A stretch of 64,000 bases of DNA from Nigrospora sphaerica (GCA_018287875.1 JAGVVL010000022.1:1488001-1552000); one strand, 5' to 3'; shown: positions 11,077 through 21,680, counted from the first letter of the stretch. The notes: a model not told the origin generated them from the letters alone. Program-made: numbers and translations.

Positions 11077-11459
11077 TGTGGCCGGTTTGCATCATAGTAA
11101 ACTGGTTAACGTTCAGCCACGACATAATACGACATCGGCCGGTGTCAATGTGTCTCTTAACAACAGTCTGGAAAGCCTCGTCGGGGTATTCGCCATCCTT
11201 CTAGTATTTCCAGATGACTTGCAGGCTGGGCCTCTTATCTATCAGTTGGGCCAACGCTGAGGGGCGACTTATGCTAGGGATACCGTTGGCCCCGGTGCAC
11301 GTAGGGCGACAACATGTTTTCCGCGTGGCTTGCACAAAAGAGCTTGACGACGGAAAAAACTGCTCTCTACTTCGTGAATACTCCGGTTGGCCGCAGGTGG
11401 CTGCCTAGACATGAGTCTCCCTACCCGGGGCCTTTTGCCTGCGTGGGTGTGTTCGCAGA
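11077..11459. other. no gene; possibly more decayed LINE
   Basis: No coding signal. May continue the LINE upstream on the minus strand, but no motif is readable. Confidence 0.3.
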
Positions 11460-12283
11460 CTACCATTCCACAACGTGGCCCTGGAAGCTCCAGAGCTTGC
11501 CACTATGCGTCTCCCTTTTCGCCGCATCGATAACCTTGATCATCCCATTGACGCTGTCCTCGACCGTCACGGCCGCTTGCGGATACCCGAAAGCATCGGC
11601 GCCGCGGTTCCCGAGATCTGTTTGCACCCAGCTGCCGAAAGAATCAATGTTAGAAGCGGAGCCCCTCCAACGGCCCCGGGTAAAATAGGGTGAAATGTAT
11701 ATCCGGCTACTCACCCCGGATCGATGGGGAAGGCCGTGAGCCACGGCTCCTCGACGTGCATGGCCTGCGTAAGCCAGTGACCGACCAACTTGCTTGGGGC
11801 GTAGGCCGCGTTCTTCATGGGCAGGAAGCGCGTTAGGAAGGCGGCTGAGGAGCCGATGGTGACCCAGAGCGGGCACGGCGACTTCTTGAGGAGCGGCAGC
11901 GCCGCCTGGTATAGCCAGACCAGGCCGTACACGTTAGTCTCGGTGTGTTCCTGCATCTGCGCCGCCGTCACCTCGGCCACCGTCACGTAGAGCTTGGCGA
12001 TGCCGGCGTTGGCTATGACGATGTCCAGGCGGTCGATGCCGTCGTCGGCAGCGAGCTTCGCTAGGGCGGCCGCCGGGTCCGTCTGCACGGTCGCATCGAT
12101 CTTGACGATGAGTAGCTTCGTACCCTCGGCCGTAGGCAGGTTGAACAGTGCCTGCGCCGTCTTATGTTGCGTGTCGCGGACGCCCGCGATGACGGTGTGA
12201 TTCGGCTTGGCGAGGTACAGCTCCAAGAGGCCTTTGCCGATGCCCCGGTTGCTTCCGGTGATCAAGACGATGGTAGGCGCCAT
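11460..12283 (-). CDS. short-chain dehydrogenase/reductase (SDR)
   Basis: Two exons: 12283-11715 and 11631-11460. The 83-nt intron 11714-11632 starts GTGAGT and ends GGCAG; phase 2 is kept and yields DPGWVQTDLGN. The protein has 246 residues. Classical SDR motifs are all present: TGSNRGIG for NAD(P) binding (residues 9-16), ANAGIA, catalytic Ser in IGSSAAF, YAPSK (Tyr and Lys of YxxxK), and the PGWVQTD segment after the active site. The Arg after TGSN and GVRD following beta-2 hint at NADP preference. It most resembles small cytosolic C-factor/ketoreductase-like SDRs, some of which occur in secondary-metabolite clusters; no such cluster is visible here. The gene seems intact, at the border of the transposon-rich zone. 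Confidence 0.9.
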
Positions 12284-12448
12284 GATTGGAAGCAGCGGGG
12301 GGTGTGTGAGTTACTAAGAAGAGAGAAGGGGAGAGTGGTGGTGCTGTGATGGTAACATGCTTTGTGGCAGGGGGTCTGCTTTCTGTGACGGCTTTAATCG
12401 GAACGACTATGCATTGGCCACAGCATTTCCCAATCCATCGTATATGGA

Positions 12449-12493
12449 GATTTATAAGCTCGTGATTTATAAGCCGGTGATTTATAAGCTCAA
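12449..12493. repeat. 15-bp tandem repeat, three copies
   Basis: The unit GATTTATAAGCTCGT is repeated as GATTTATAAGCCGGT and GATTTATAAGCTCAA, seen directly. It lies 170-210 bp upstream of the minus-strand SDR start, so a promoter role is conceivable. Confidence 0.7.
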
Positions 12494-12710
12494 GTTATGT
12501 AGGGTCAGCAGACCGTATGAACCCCTGCAGCACTTGCCCTTGCAGGATGCAAACCGCGCGCATCTGCGCAAGGTGACTTAATATTTGGGCAATGGCGGCC
12601 TGGAGGTGTAGGTTTCTTGATGCAGAAGAGTTATGTACTGTCAGAGCGGGGACTTGCTACTGCTGGCGAACTGATACGTGGCGGGGGTAGGTAAAGATAT
12701 AATAAGGTGC

Positions 12711-12870
12711 GGTATCCTTGTTAAGGAGGGGTCCTGTTACCCCACCTACCTAGTTGGGATCGCACTATAGATAGTTTCCTGCCCTGCTAGCCACTTCGTG
12801 GCTAGCCTGACTGAATACATCATCTTTTCCCCTTCACCCCAGTCTTCACCTTATTAAATGGTAGCATTTC
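12711..12870 (+). repeat. dispersed repeat, probable decayed LTR
   Basis: Shares with 30607-30860 the words ATCGCACTATA and CTTCACCTTATTAA followed by a GTAGCAT word, in the same order and orientation. Probably a degenerate LTR of an otherwise lost element. Confidence 0.5.
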
Positions 12871-13509
12871 TTTTCGGTCTTTAAGACCCATTTCATCGAT
12901 TTCAGCATCGCGTAGACGGCTAGATCATCGTGTCAGACGCCTACGACAAAGCCGTAAGTCCGTTCCATTGTGACGATCATTAACAAAGTCTTAAAGGCAA
13001 AGTTAACGATCCGCATTAAAGGACATTAACCGGTTAAGGATCCTCGCGTCGCACCGGTCCTTTAAATAAGCGCATTAAAGAGTCTTAAAGGCAAATTAAG
13101 CGTGTTGATTAAAGTAACACTGTTATAACCACTGTTTATTACAGTTATTACTTAAGAACTACTCTCGAATAATAATTTTAACGCGCTAATAAGGCTAGCG
13201 ATGTGGTTTGAGGCACCAAGACAGCTGCTTTTTCAGGGGAGCATAATTATAAGGGAGAAGTGTAAGGGAGAAGGCGCTAAAGAGGTGTGTAAGGATCCAA
13301 AGGAATCACAATAGCACCGTCAGGTATAAGATAGCGAAGGGCAGGCTCAATTCCACTGCAAGACTGATTCTTGCAGAATCTAAGTTCAGGTCGGGCGCCA
13401 GCAGTGCGCCCGCTCCTCGCTAGTAGGCTGCCGGTGGGTCTGTGCCGCAGGTCAGGTGACCAGCCTGCGGATGTATCTCTCCAGCGCCTCCTCCCTTACA
13501 GAGTTATAG

Positions 13510-13850
13510 TTATCGCTTCACGAAGTTCGCGGCTTAACGCGTTTTAATACGTGTTATATTACGCGACGTAGTAATAACATTCGCTATATCTTCTATATCG
13601 TGTAAGCGCGGGGTAAGCCCTTCAAATTTGTAATTGAGAATATATTGAATAAACGTCTTTTCTTTTAATAAAGTCAAACGACTCTTATTATTAAGCGTTT
13701 TGCTTTAAACGCATTTTTCGTTCATTTTATTATGCATTGTGAATTCGCCGACTTAAAAGATAGATGTAGCGGGATAAATAGTTATTACTAGGTCATTTCG
13801 AATTATCTAAACCGCTAGAATCTCTTAGGACTCTTAAGAACGTCTAAACA
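13510..13850 (-). mobile_element. heavily mutated pogo/Fot transposase N-terminal relic
   Basis: Resembles 15570-15790 of the better element next to it: TCGCTTCACGAAGTTCG at the start, then GAATAACATTCGCTATATCTTC-like and CGTTCATT-like words in the same order. It is much more AT-rich than that copy, as expected after extensive C-to-T mutation. Confidence 0.55.
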
Positions 13851-13852
13851 TA

Positions 13853-13895
13853 ACGTAGATGACAAGCGAGTGGCGCAGACAAGCGAGTGGCGCAC
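13853..13895 (+). repeat. left terminal inverted repeat of the pogo element
   Basis: Begins ACGTAGATGACAAGCGAG and pairs with 15964-16006 over 43 bp with one mismatch (GCGAG versus GCAAG). Contains two 17-bp direct repeats, probable transposase binding sites. Confidence 0.9.
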
Positions 13896-13976
13896 CTTTC
13901 GGCATCTCCACGAGAAATCAATTAATTATGCAACCACAACGCCGTAAATCAATTCAAACTAATCGGAATATGACTC

Positions 13977-15908
13977 TCAGGAGGTTTCTACATCTATTTC
14001 ACAAGTACGTGCATTATGACCGGTGTTTCCGCAGATGCCACAACGCTGTTCGCGCGGTTGCGCCCTCCTTACGCGACTACTACTCGCACGTGTTGCCTCC
14101 CTTAACTGCGCATCCACGTCCTTTTGATCTAAAAGATCTAATCCCTCGCCAATCTCGAGTGTTCCTCCTTGCCGTAGACGTGTTTTCTTCGCTCTCCGAC
14201 GTTTTGCGAGGCTAGAATTCGCCTCTCGAAGTGTCTTAACCTCCGCCCGTAAAAGGGCGTTCTTGTCAAGGTGTGGTCAGGCAGGCAGGCAATGGAGTCG
14301 ATTCAGGTTCTATGCTACAGGTCCAGGTTCCTATTCTGTTCGGTACAGGTCAGGCTAGCAGACAGGACGTAGCTTGGAGAGCTACAACTGAAGTCTTCTC
14401 GGTCGCAGACTTCTTATCTAAATCCCCAACGGAGGTCCGTACTGAGCGGTCTTAATAGAACTCCATCACGGGACGACTAATCCGTAGCCAGTTTAGGATG
14501 TCTCAGAGGCTGCCCTATGCCGGTACGGTCTGTCACGGTCCACCCCGTGACAGTTCTCGTGCATTATCGCCATCGCACCCTTCGCAAACTGGTCGACTGC
14601 CGATAAAATCGGTGTCGGAGAGCTTCCCTGGTGACGGCGGATTCGGCTTTGAATAAAATCGGTTTGCGAAGTTGCCTCGGTCGGGTTGTGCGGCGTTTGG
14701 GAGGCCAAAGGGATAGTCGCAGCCGGGAGGCTTCCAGTCGGCGAAGGCGTTGATAACTTCACGTCGAGCTTCGAGATGACCTTGTCCGGGTTAAGAGGGA
14801 CTAAACCAGCCCCGCGGAATCCGGATTTAACGTTTTCGGGTGTAAAAATCTTAACAAACGCGGCGTGGAAGGCGATGAGGAACTCGGCCTTCGTAATATG
14901 GTTCACGTGTGCCTTTATAAACCCTTCGATTTCGCGACCGTACGCCCGCTTCAATGGTCCAAAACATCCAACGTCAAGAGGCTGGAGTAGATGTGACGAA
15001 TAAGGAGGCATTGAGACCGTGATAATGCTCTTCTCCTTACAGAAAGCCTGGAAATCGGCCGAAACGTGGCTCTCGTGCCCGTCGATGATCAACATTCGAT
15101 GTGTGCCCTTTGTACGCGCGGCAGTGTGTTTATCGAAATGCCGAATCCAGTCTAGCCCTGTCTCATTGTCGGTCCATCCATTGGAGGTTGGTTTAATCAC
15201 CCAGTCGCGTGGTAGGGTGCTATCGGCGTACCAGTTCGCGAGATGGTTCTTGCCCTTCACCGCTACGAATGGCGGGACGCACCAGCCGTCTGCACACACG
15301 CCCTAGATCGCGGTAGCCCATTCTCGATTACCAGGTTGGACTTTCTTTCGTTTGCCGCTGCGGTCGGCGCCTGTAATAACTATAGAGGACGTGATCTGGC
15401 CTATTATAAAGCCAGTCTCGTCGAAATTGTACAGATCCTTATTAAGGATACCGTACGTCGCCTTTATATTGCGGAAAAGCTCGAACCAAGCCGCGATCTT
15501 TTTAGGGTCCTCGTAGAGGGCCCTCTAGTAGTCGTATACATAAGAAAGACGCGTCTTAAGTTAGGGTTGTCGCTTCACGAAGTTCGAGGCCCAGTGTATC
15601 CCGACGCGTGACGCGTCGCGCTCCGCGAGAATAACATTGGCTATCTCTTCCATATTAGGCATCCGGGGCGCGAATCCCCGCGAATCCAGGTCCATTATAT
15701 ATGTGACAATCACATTCTCTTCTAGCTCCGTTAATCGAGTGCTGTTAGGGCGCGTGTCTTGCCGGGCGCGTGTTCCGTTCATTCTTCGACGTAGTGAGGT
15801 TTCGGAGACGTTATATGTCCTAGCCGCGGCTCTGCGGGTAAGATTGGGGTCGTTTTGGAGAGATTGGATAGCAAGAACCATCTGGCTTTCTTTCGACGCG
15901 GTCTCCAT
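13977..15908 (-). pseudogene. pogo/Fot DDE transposase, interrupted
   Basis: The start at 15908 (METASKESQ) opens a Psq-like helix-turn-helix (NLTRRAAARTYNVSETSLRRR) and a CENP-B-type second DNA-binding part. The DDE domain follows: YNFDETGF, MLIIDGHESH and QPLDVGCFGPLKRAY carry the three catalytic aspartates. Three in-frame stops (near 15560, 15525 and 15305) can each be explained by CAA/CAG to TAA/TAG. The frame then enters a solo LTR at 14552 and would end there wrongly. If the 289-bp LTR and one 5-bp target copy are skipped, the frame continues to a TGA at 13979-13977, adding a basic region and a CGICGNTGHNARTC zinc knuckle usual at the end of fungal pogo transposases. The total is then 546 codons including the stop. 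The protein moved the element by cut-and-paste; this copy is dead. Confidence 0.9.
14264..14552 (-). repeat. solo LTR of Gypsy B inside the transposase gene
   Basis: 289 bp, starts TGTCAAGG and ends CCGTGACA. Nearly identical to the LTRs of the element at 31175-37042, and flanked by a perfect 5-bp duplication GTTCT (14259-14263 and 14553-14557). It is left after recombination between two LTRs of a full insertion. Confidence 0.95.
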
Positions 15909-15963
15909 GTTTATTTGTGGTTATGTAGTGTCTTAAAGTTGAATTGGCGCCATTTGGCGGTAA

Positions 15964-16006
15964 GTGCGCCACTTGCTTGTCTGCGCCACTCGCTTGTCAT
16001 CTACGT
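15964..16006 (-). repeat. right terminal inverted repeat of the pogo element
   Basis: Ends CGCTTGTCATCTACGT; the complement of the left TIR, followed by TA. Confidence 0.9.
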
Positions 16007-16008
16007 TA

Positions 16009-16300
16009 CTTAGTTATAAAGAAGTACACGTTTAAAGTGGTTGAAGTAGAATGTGGCTAAAGTGCGCAACTTAATTAACTGCGTAACTTATATAAAACTT
16101 ACGTTAGTCTAAGTTAAAGTTCTTTTATTTAAAATTAGTAAAGTTGGTGATCATTTATTTCCCGTTTACCTTTTCTTATATTAGATTCTCTTAATAATAA
16201 TATATATTAATACTTTTATCGGCTTTAGCTAACAAAGCACCTGCTTCTTTAAGGGCATTTCTTATATTCGCGTATTTCTAATGTTTAATATTTAAAATAG
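16009..16300. other. AT-rich DNA, no feature seen
   Basis: A+T-rich spacer between the pogo element and Gypsy A. No open frame or repeat recognised. Confidence 0.5.
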
Positions 16301-16305
16301 TCGGC

Positions 16306-16663
16306 TGTTACAGGTTGGGACCTAGGAGATAGGCTCAGGCGCACCTGGCCTGAGCGTCTCACGAACCCCTCATATGAGGCTCCGAGTAGGTCTCTCCATT
16401 CGAACGCCAGGCTAGTGGTCAAGACCTAGGAGGGGGGAGCTGAGCAGCGATCCGAACGTTCCGATCCGAACGTTCCGGTCCGAACGTTCCGATCCGAACG
16501 TTCCGGTCCGAACGTTCCTATCCGAACGTTCCGGTCCAGTCTCGCAAGATTTAACGAGACGCTGCGCCCGGCCTCCTGAAGACGGTTCTCTTCTCTCTTT
16601 CCCATCTAGAAAATAAACAGCATTTGGCCCCTTCGATAGTGCTTCAAGGCTCAGCCGCTCACA
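16306..16663 (+). repeat. 5' LTR of Gypsy A
   Basis: Begins TGTTACAGG and ends CCGCTCACA. Contains six 14-bp palindromic units (16449-16532) and, near the inferred transcript start, ATCTAGAAAATA (16604-16615). Confidence 0.95.
16449..16532 (+). repeat. 14-bp palindromic minisatellite in the LTR, six copies
   Basis: The unit (G/T)(A/G)TCCGAACGTTCC carries the palindrome GAACGTTC and fits the heat-shock element half-site pair nGAAnnTTCn. There are six copies here, four in the 3' LTR (21965-22020) and three in the solo LTR (22995-23036). Its upstream position in the LTR suggests U3 enhancer elements; the 14-bp spacing does not match canonical 5-bp phased HSEs. Confidence 0.9.
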
Positions 16664-16675
16664 TATTTTCTAGAT
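16664..16675 (+). promoter_or_regulatory. self-priming primer-binding site candidate of Gypsy A
   Basis: TATTTTCTAGAT directly follows the 5' LTR. It is the exact reverse complement of ATCTAGAAAATA inside the LTR (16604-16615). This is the arrangement known from Tf1/sushi chromoviruses, where the 5' end of the transcript folds back to prime reverse transcription. No match to a common tRNA 3' end was noticed. Confidence 0.75.
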
Positions 16676-17054
16676 CACTTTTCTTTTCTTTTCTATACCT
16701 TCCGAGAGACGTGCGGACGTCTCAGAAGGCTATTTCAATAGAATCTCAAACCGACGAAACGATGGCCGGCTAAGCGCCAAGACCCCCCCAATCCTCAGAA
16801 GAATGGGCCGCTCTTGTCTTCCAGATACAGTAAGACATTATAAACCTTCAGCACGACCGACAGGCGTCTCAGCAGACTATCGCGAGCCTCCAACAACAGA
16901 TTACCGAAAGCTAAGGCACGACACAAGAGACGACTGGCCCTACAATAGCGCCCGCCTCGGGCAGCTCGATCCAGACCGAGAACACCCTAAGTAGCGGGCC
17001 CTCGATCGTAGTCGCTCGCGAGCCCGATATAAGGCCTAAACGAAAACCTCTCGC

Positions 17055-17928
17055 TTAGCCCGCAAAGTTCGAAGGCAACAAGATATACTTCCCAGCATGG
17101 AAGGTTTCAATGGAACATAAGCTGCGAGCGGACGCCGAGATCATTGGATCCCAAGAGGACCGCTGGTACTCTATTTACCAGAACTTAGGAGAAGCTCCTT
17201 AAAGAGTCGTGAGCGCCTTCTTCCTCTCGGGCGGTCCTAGCCACGCGAAGAACCTAGACGAGTTCCTCGAGTACCTCGAGAACAAATACCTCGACCGGAA
17301 CAAGCAGCAAGCCGCTACTGTCTGGCTTAGGGAGATGAAGCAAGGAAAGAAACAGCCGTTCCATGAGTACTACGTGAGCTTCGAGAAGGCCCTCGCGGAG
17401 GCTGGTGGAATCGATTGGCCCGACGCTGTTAAGAGGACGTTCCTCGAGGGAGGCCTAAACGAACAGCTTAAGAGGATTCTAATACCCGTCTCACTGCCGG
17501 AAGGATACACAGACATGGTGAACCAGCTTATGCTAACAGCCTCGAGGCTGGAAACCACCTACTCCCTTACTTATGGGAACCCTACGCCAGCGCCTACAGG
17601 ACGCATAAGCCCTGCGCAGAGCTCGCACACGAAAGACGCCTCCGGAGACACGGTCATGACTGGGATGAACCCCTTCGATAAGAAGAAGCCTAAAGGACAA
17701 GGCCAGAGCAGGTCGACTCACACGAGGGCCGCGTGGGCCTCTCCCGAAGAGATGCAAAAGCGAAGAGACGACGGCTCATGCCTAAAATGCGGAAAGCAAG
17801 GGCATAGAGTGGCGTCGTGCAAGATGAAGCCCGCAAGGCGCCCTAGCACGCAAGTGCATAGCATGGAGACCTCGCAAGACCCTAGCGAGAGCAGCGGAAC
17901 CGAGACACCAGATTTGGGAAAAGAGTAA
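17055..17928 (+). pseudogene. Gypsy A gag
   Basis: The capsid-like frame begins around PAKFEGNKIYFPAW, has one in-frame TAA at 17200-17202, then is open to TAA at 17926. It contains the retrotransposon gag helical region (EFLEYLENKYLDRNKQQAA, then FHEYYVSFEKAL) and a CCHC zinc knuckle CLKCGKQGHRVASC (about 17780-17822). It would form the virus-like particle and bind element RNA. The true start is uncertain because upstream codons also carry stops. Confidence 0.85.
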
Positions 17929-20900
17929 CCTCTGAGGGAAGTCGTCCTCAGAGGTCGACAGCAGCCACCCTATCGCTACCGAAGATAGAGAAGCTTATAA
18001 ATGGTTCGGCACTCACGATTAAGGGCCTCGCGAACAATGAAAAGATTATTCCTATCTTAGCCGACACCAGATGCGACTGCTACGCAGCGATCAGCGAAAA
18101 ACTAGCTCGACAGCTAAACCTACTAAGGATCCCAACACGACCTCGAGTATTACACGAAGCTACCTCTACGAAAAGCTCGCAGAAACAAGACCCTCGTATC
18201 TTAGAGATCGCTTACTTAGAGATCGACCTCGAAGGGTTCTCTCAGAGAATCTATGGATACGTGGTACCAGGCTTAAACCATTCCCTTATACTTGGGAAGC
18301 CCTGGTTCGAGAAACATCGGGTAGTGTACGACGCTGCAGCGTGCGAACTCCTTATAAGGTCTCAAGGAGAGTTTCGTATACGAGATATAGAAGCTGCGAA
18401 GAGCTCTTCTATTAAGCCGCCTAAAGAGATAGGAGCGGCCTTTATCGGAACGCTTATAAGATAAGTAAGACGCTCGCAAGGCCCATATAAGATACGGGTG
18501 TTCGCAGCCTCATTAGCGGATATTAAAAAGGCCCTCGGACCTAAGGATAAACAAGTGCTATACGAGAAACTCCCGAAGGAGTTACGGAAGTGGAAGGACC
18601 TATTCGACCCAGCAGCCGACAACTGCTTACTACCACACTGGCCAGGGGTAGACCACACAATCCCTTTAACGAAAGGGACCGACGGTAAGGAACTAGAGGT
18701 GCCTTAGGGTCCCTTATATGGAATGTCACGTGAAGAGCTCTTAGTGCTACGGAAGACTTTAACGGACTTACTGGATAAGAACTATATCCGAGCGAGCAGC
18801 TCCGCCAGAGGAGCTCCCGTGCTGTTCGTGAAGAAGCCGGGAGGCGGACTACGCTTTTGCTGCGATTTCAGAGCACTTAACGCGATTACGAAGAAAGACA
18901 GCTACCCTCTACCGCTGATCCGAGAGACACTCACGACGCTCTTAGGAGCGCGCTGGCTCACGAAGCTCGATGTCCGAGCGGCGTTTCATAAGATCCGAAT
19001 CGCTGCGGGCGAGGAATAGAAGACAGCCTTCAGGACTAGGTTCGGCCTATACGAGTGGCTCGTGACGCCATTCGGATTAGCTAGGGCGCCAGCCACGTTC
19101 TAACGGTACATCAACCACACCTTAAAGGACCTGCTAGACTATTCCTGTTCAGCTTATATAGACGACATCCTTATCTACTCTTTAGGGAGTAAGGAAGATC
19201 ATATGAAGGAAGTCGAGAAGGTCTTAAGCCGCTTACGAGACACTGGCCTAGGTCTCGACCTAGGGAAATACGAGTTCGCGGTAAAGGAGACTAAGTACTT
19301 AGGGTTCATTATCGAGGTAGGAAAAGGAGTCCGAATGGACCCTTAGAAGGTGCTCGCGATCTAAGAGTGGGAGGCCCCTAAGACGCTAAAAGGAGTACGC
19401 AGCTTCTTAGGATTCGCAAACTTCTATCGGACGTTTATACCCGAGTATTTAGCGATCACACGGCCACTAACTGCCTTAACGAAGAAAGGAACCCCGTTCC
19501 GGTGGGACCAGGAGTAACAAGGCGCTTTCGAGCATCTTAAGAGAGTGTTTACCGAAGCTCCAGTCCTAGCCTAGTAGGACGTAGACCGATAAACGGTAGT
19601 CGAGACGGACTGCTCAGGACACAGCCTCGGGGGCTGCCTATTGTAGTACGGCGAAGACGGCCTGCTACACCTAATAGCATACCACTCCTGGAAGCTCTCC
19701 CTAGCAGAGTTCAACTACAAGATCCACGATAAAGAACTCCTAGCGGTAATGGACTGCCTTAGCGCGTGGGACGGGATGCTAAGGAGCGTGCGAGAGCCCT
19801 TCGAGATCCTAACGGACCACAAGAACCTCGAATACTTCCGAAAGGCAAGACACCTTATAGAGAGACAAGCCCGCTGGGCAGTCAAGCTCGAGAGGTACTC
19901 CTATAAACTCCACTACCGACCAGGAAAGCTAGCGGACAGGCCCGACGCGTTATTTAAAAGAGAGTAAGACGAACCAGATGGGTACGACAATAAGAGAACG
20001 AAAGGCCGTTACCAACAGCTCCTTAAGGACGAGGGAGATCCTCGCGAGAGGCAACCAGCGGAGGATGAGGAGAGTGAGGACCTCGGTGTTGGAGTCCTAA
20101 ACATCGATGGCCAGCAATTCCCATCAGGAGACGAGTGCTTCGCCTATGAAGACCTTCAGACACTCTGGAACCAAGCTATTAAGAAGGATCCCGATTATCG
20201 AACTATGGTGGCAGACCTCCGCACAAAGCAGCAGTCCTTCAGTCTAAGCCTAAAAGGAGTCGTATCGATATCGGAGTGCAAGCTAGACCCGGAAGGAAGG
20301 GTCAGGTTCCGCGACAGGATCTGGATACTAGCTTACGAGCCTCTCAGGACGGCCTTAATTCAGAACGCACACGACTTGTACGCGTTAGGACACCTAGGAA
20401 GGGACGGAACGATTGGCATCCTAAACCGAAGCTTCTTTTGGCCTGGCCTTACACTGGCAGTTCGTCAATTCCTAAGGAACTGCGACACCTGCGGTAAAAA
20501 GAGAGTCTGGAGAGACGCGAAGCAAGGGCTTCTCAAGCCGCTGCCGGTCCCGGATAGATTCCACGCAGAGATCTCGATCGACTTCATAACGGACCTACCG
20601 ACTACGTGCGAGACTGACCCAAGTTTCCTAATAGTGATCACCGACAGGTTATCTAAGGAGGTGACCTTAGAGGCCATGACAACGATGGAAGCGGAAGCCT
20701 ACGCCGAGACCTTCGTGAGAGCCTTCTGGCGGTTCCACGGATTCCCAAGAGCTATCACGAGTGATAGGGGCTCTAACTGGACTGGCCGATTCTGGACGCG
20801 ACTTTGCCAGCTAACATCAATGGATCAGAGGCTAAGCACCGCCTTCCACCCTGAGACTAACGGAGCAACTGAACAAGCTAATCAGGAGGTTCTCGTGTAC

Positions 20901-21680
20901 TTACACTCCTATACAGCTCTAACCTAGCACGACTGGGCTAAGCTACTCTTAGGAGCTCAGCTAGCGATTAACAATAGAGACTCGAGAGCTATTGGGGTCA
21001 GTCCGTTCTTTCTCCTACACGGATACCACGTCGAACCAATCTAAGTCATCGAGAGATCGCCACAAAGTTCGAGGGATCCACGCATAAAAGCCGAACACTT
21101 CGTCTAGAGACTAAAAGACGCTGGAGATTTCGCCCAAGCCGCTATGATAGCTGCCTAACAAGCCCAGGAGGACCTCGCGAACCGAAAAAGGACCGCCGCA
21201 CGCGAATACCGAGTAGGGGATAAGGTTTGGCTTTCCTTTAAGAACTTTAACCTAGACGTCCTATCGAAAAAGCTAGCCTGGCTACACGCGAAATACACCG
21301 TTATAAAGGTTATCAGCTCTCACATTTACGAACTGGACGTCCCATAAGGAGTATGGCCAAGGTTCTATGTGGACCTTATAAGACCTGCGTACGAGGATCC
21401 TTTACCTTCCCAGAAGACAACGGACTATCAACCGCCACCAGCTTTTACGGATAACAATAACCCAGATAACAACGAGTGGGAAGTCGAGAGTATCATAAGA
21501 GCCCGTACGAAGAGACGCGGAAGGAGCTTATACCGACAAGTCCTAGTTAAATGGAGAGGCTACGCGGAACCAACTTAGGAGCCTCTAGAGAACTTGAAAG
21601 ATACTCAAGTGCTAAACGAATTCGAAGCAAAATACGGACCAGCAATGGATTTCGATGGCGAAAAACCCGCTAGCTAAAGA
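17929..21680 (+). pseudogene. Gypsy A pol (protease, RT, RNase H, integrase, chromodomain)
   Basis: One continuous frame can be followed from 18261 to 21578 with no indel but 18 stops. Earlier, the protease site reads ADTRCDCYAAIS, where DTG has become DTR. RT at 18720-19330 keeps YIDD (AYIDDILIYS). RNase H covers about 19590-19960 (HDKELLAVMDCL, TDHKNLEYF). The integrase keeps a zinc-binding region (HLGRDGTIG, CDTCGKK) and the acidic residues in SIDFITDLP, ITSDRGSNW and NGATEQANQ. A chromodomain-like end follows (EWEVESIIRAR, LVKWRGYAEPT-stop-EPLENL), which in chromoviruses targets insertion to heterochromatin. All stops are TAA or TAG, consistent with C-to-T change at CAA/CAG or TGG to TAG. 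Confidence 0.92.

Larger units (their letters stand above)
12284..13509. other. AT-rich repeat-derived DNA, no gene
   Basis: Start of the transposon nest. Contains a 15-bp tandem repeat (12449-12493) and a dispersed repeat (about 12711-12870) shared with 30607-30860. Many TTAA words and no open frames, as in mutated transposon DNA. Confidence 0.55.
13853..16006 (-). mobile_element. pogo/Fot-type DNA transposon with 43-bp TIRs
   Basis: Bounded by 43-bp terminal inverted repeats (13853-13895 and 15964-16006, one mismatch) and flanked by TA on both sides (13851-13852 and 16007-16008), the target duplication of Tc1/mariner/pogo elements. Each TIR contains two direct 17-bp units (13861-13877 and 13878-13894 on the left). 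It carries one transposase gene on the minus strand, broken by three stops and by a solo LTR (14264-14552). Without that LTR and one target repeat the element would be 1860 bp. Confidence 0.92.

Noticed and set aside
16436..16540. CRISPR-like regular repeats
   Set aside because: 14-bp units directly abutting without spacers, inside an LTR of a eukaryotic retrotransposon; a minisatellite.
18261..21578. TAA/TAG read as Gln (recoding or suppressor tRNA) to explain the Gypsy A stops
   Set aside because: Several stops lie where Trp is expected, and host genes here end at TAA/TAG normally, so RIP-type mutation is simpler.
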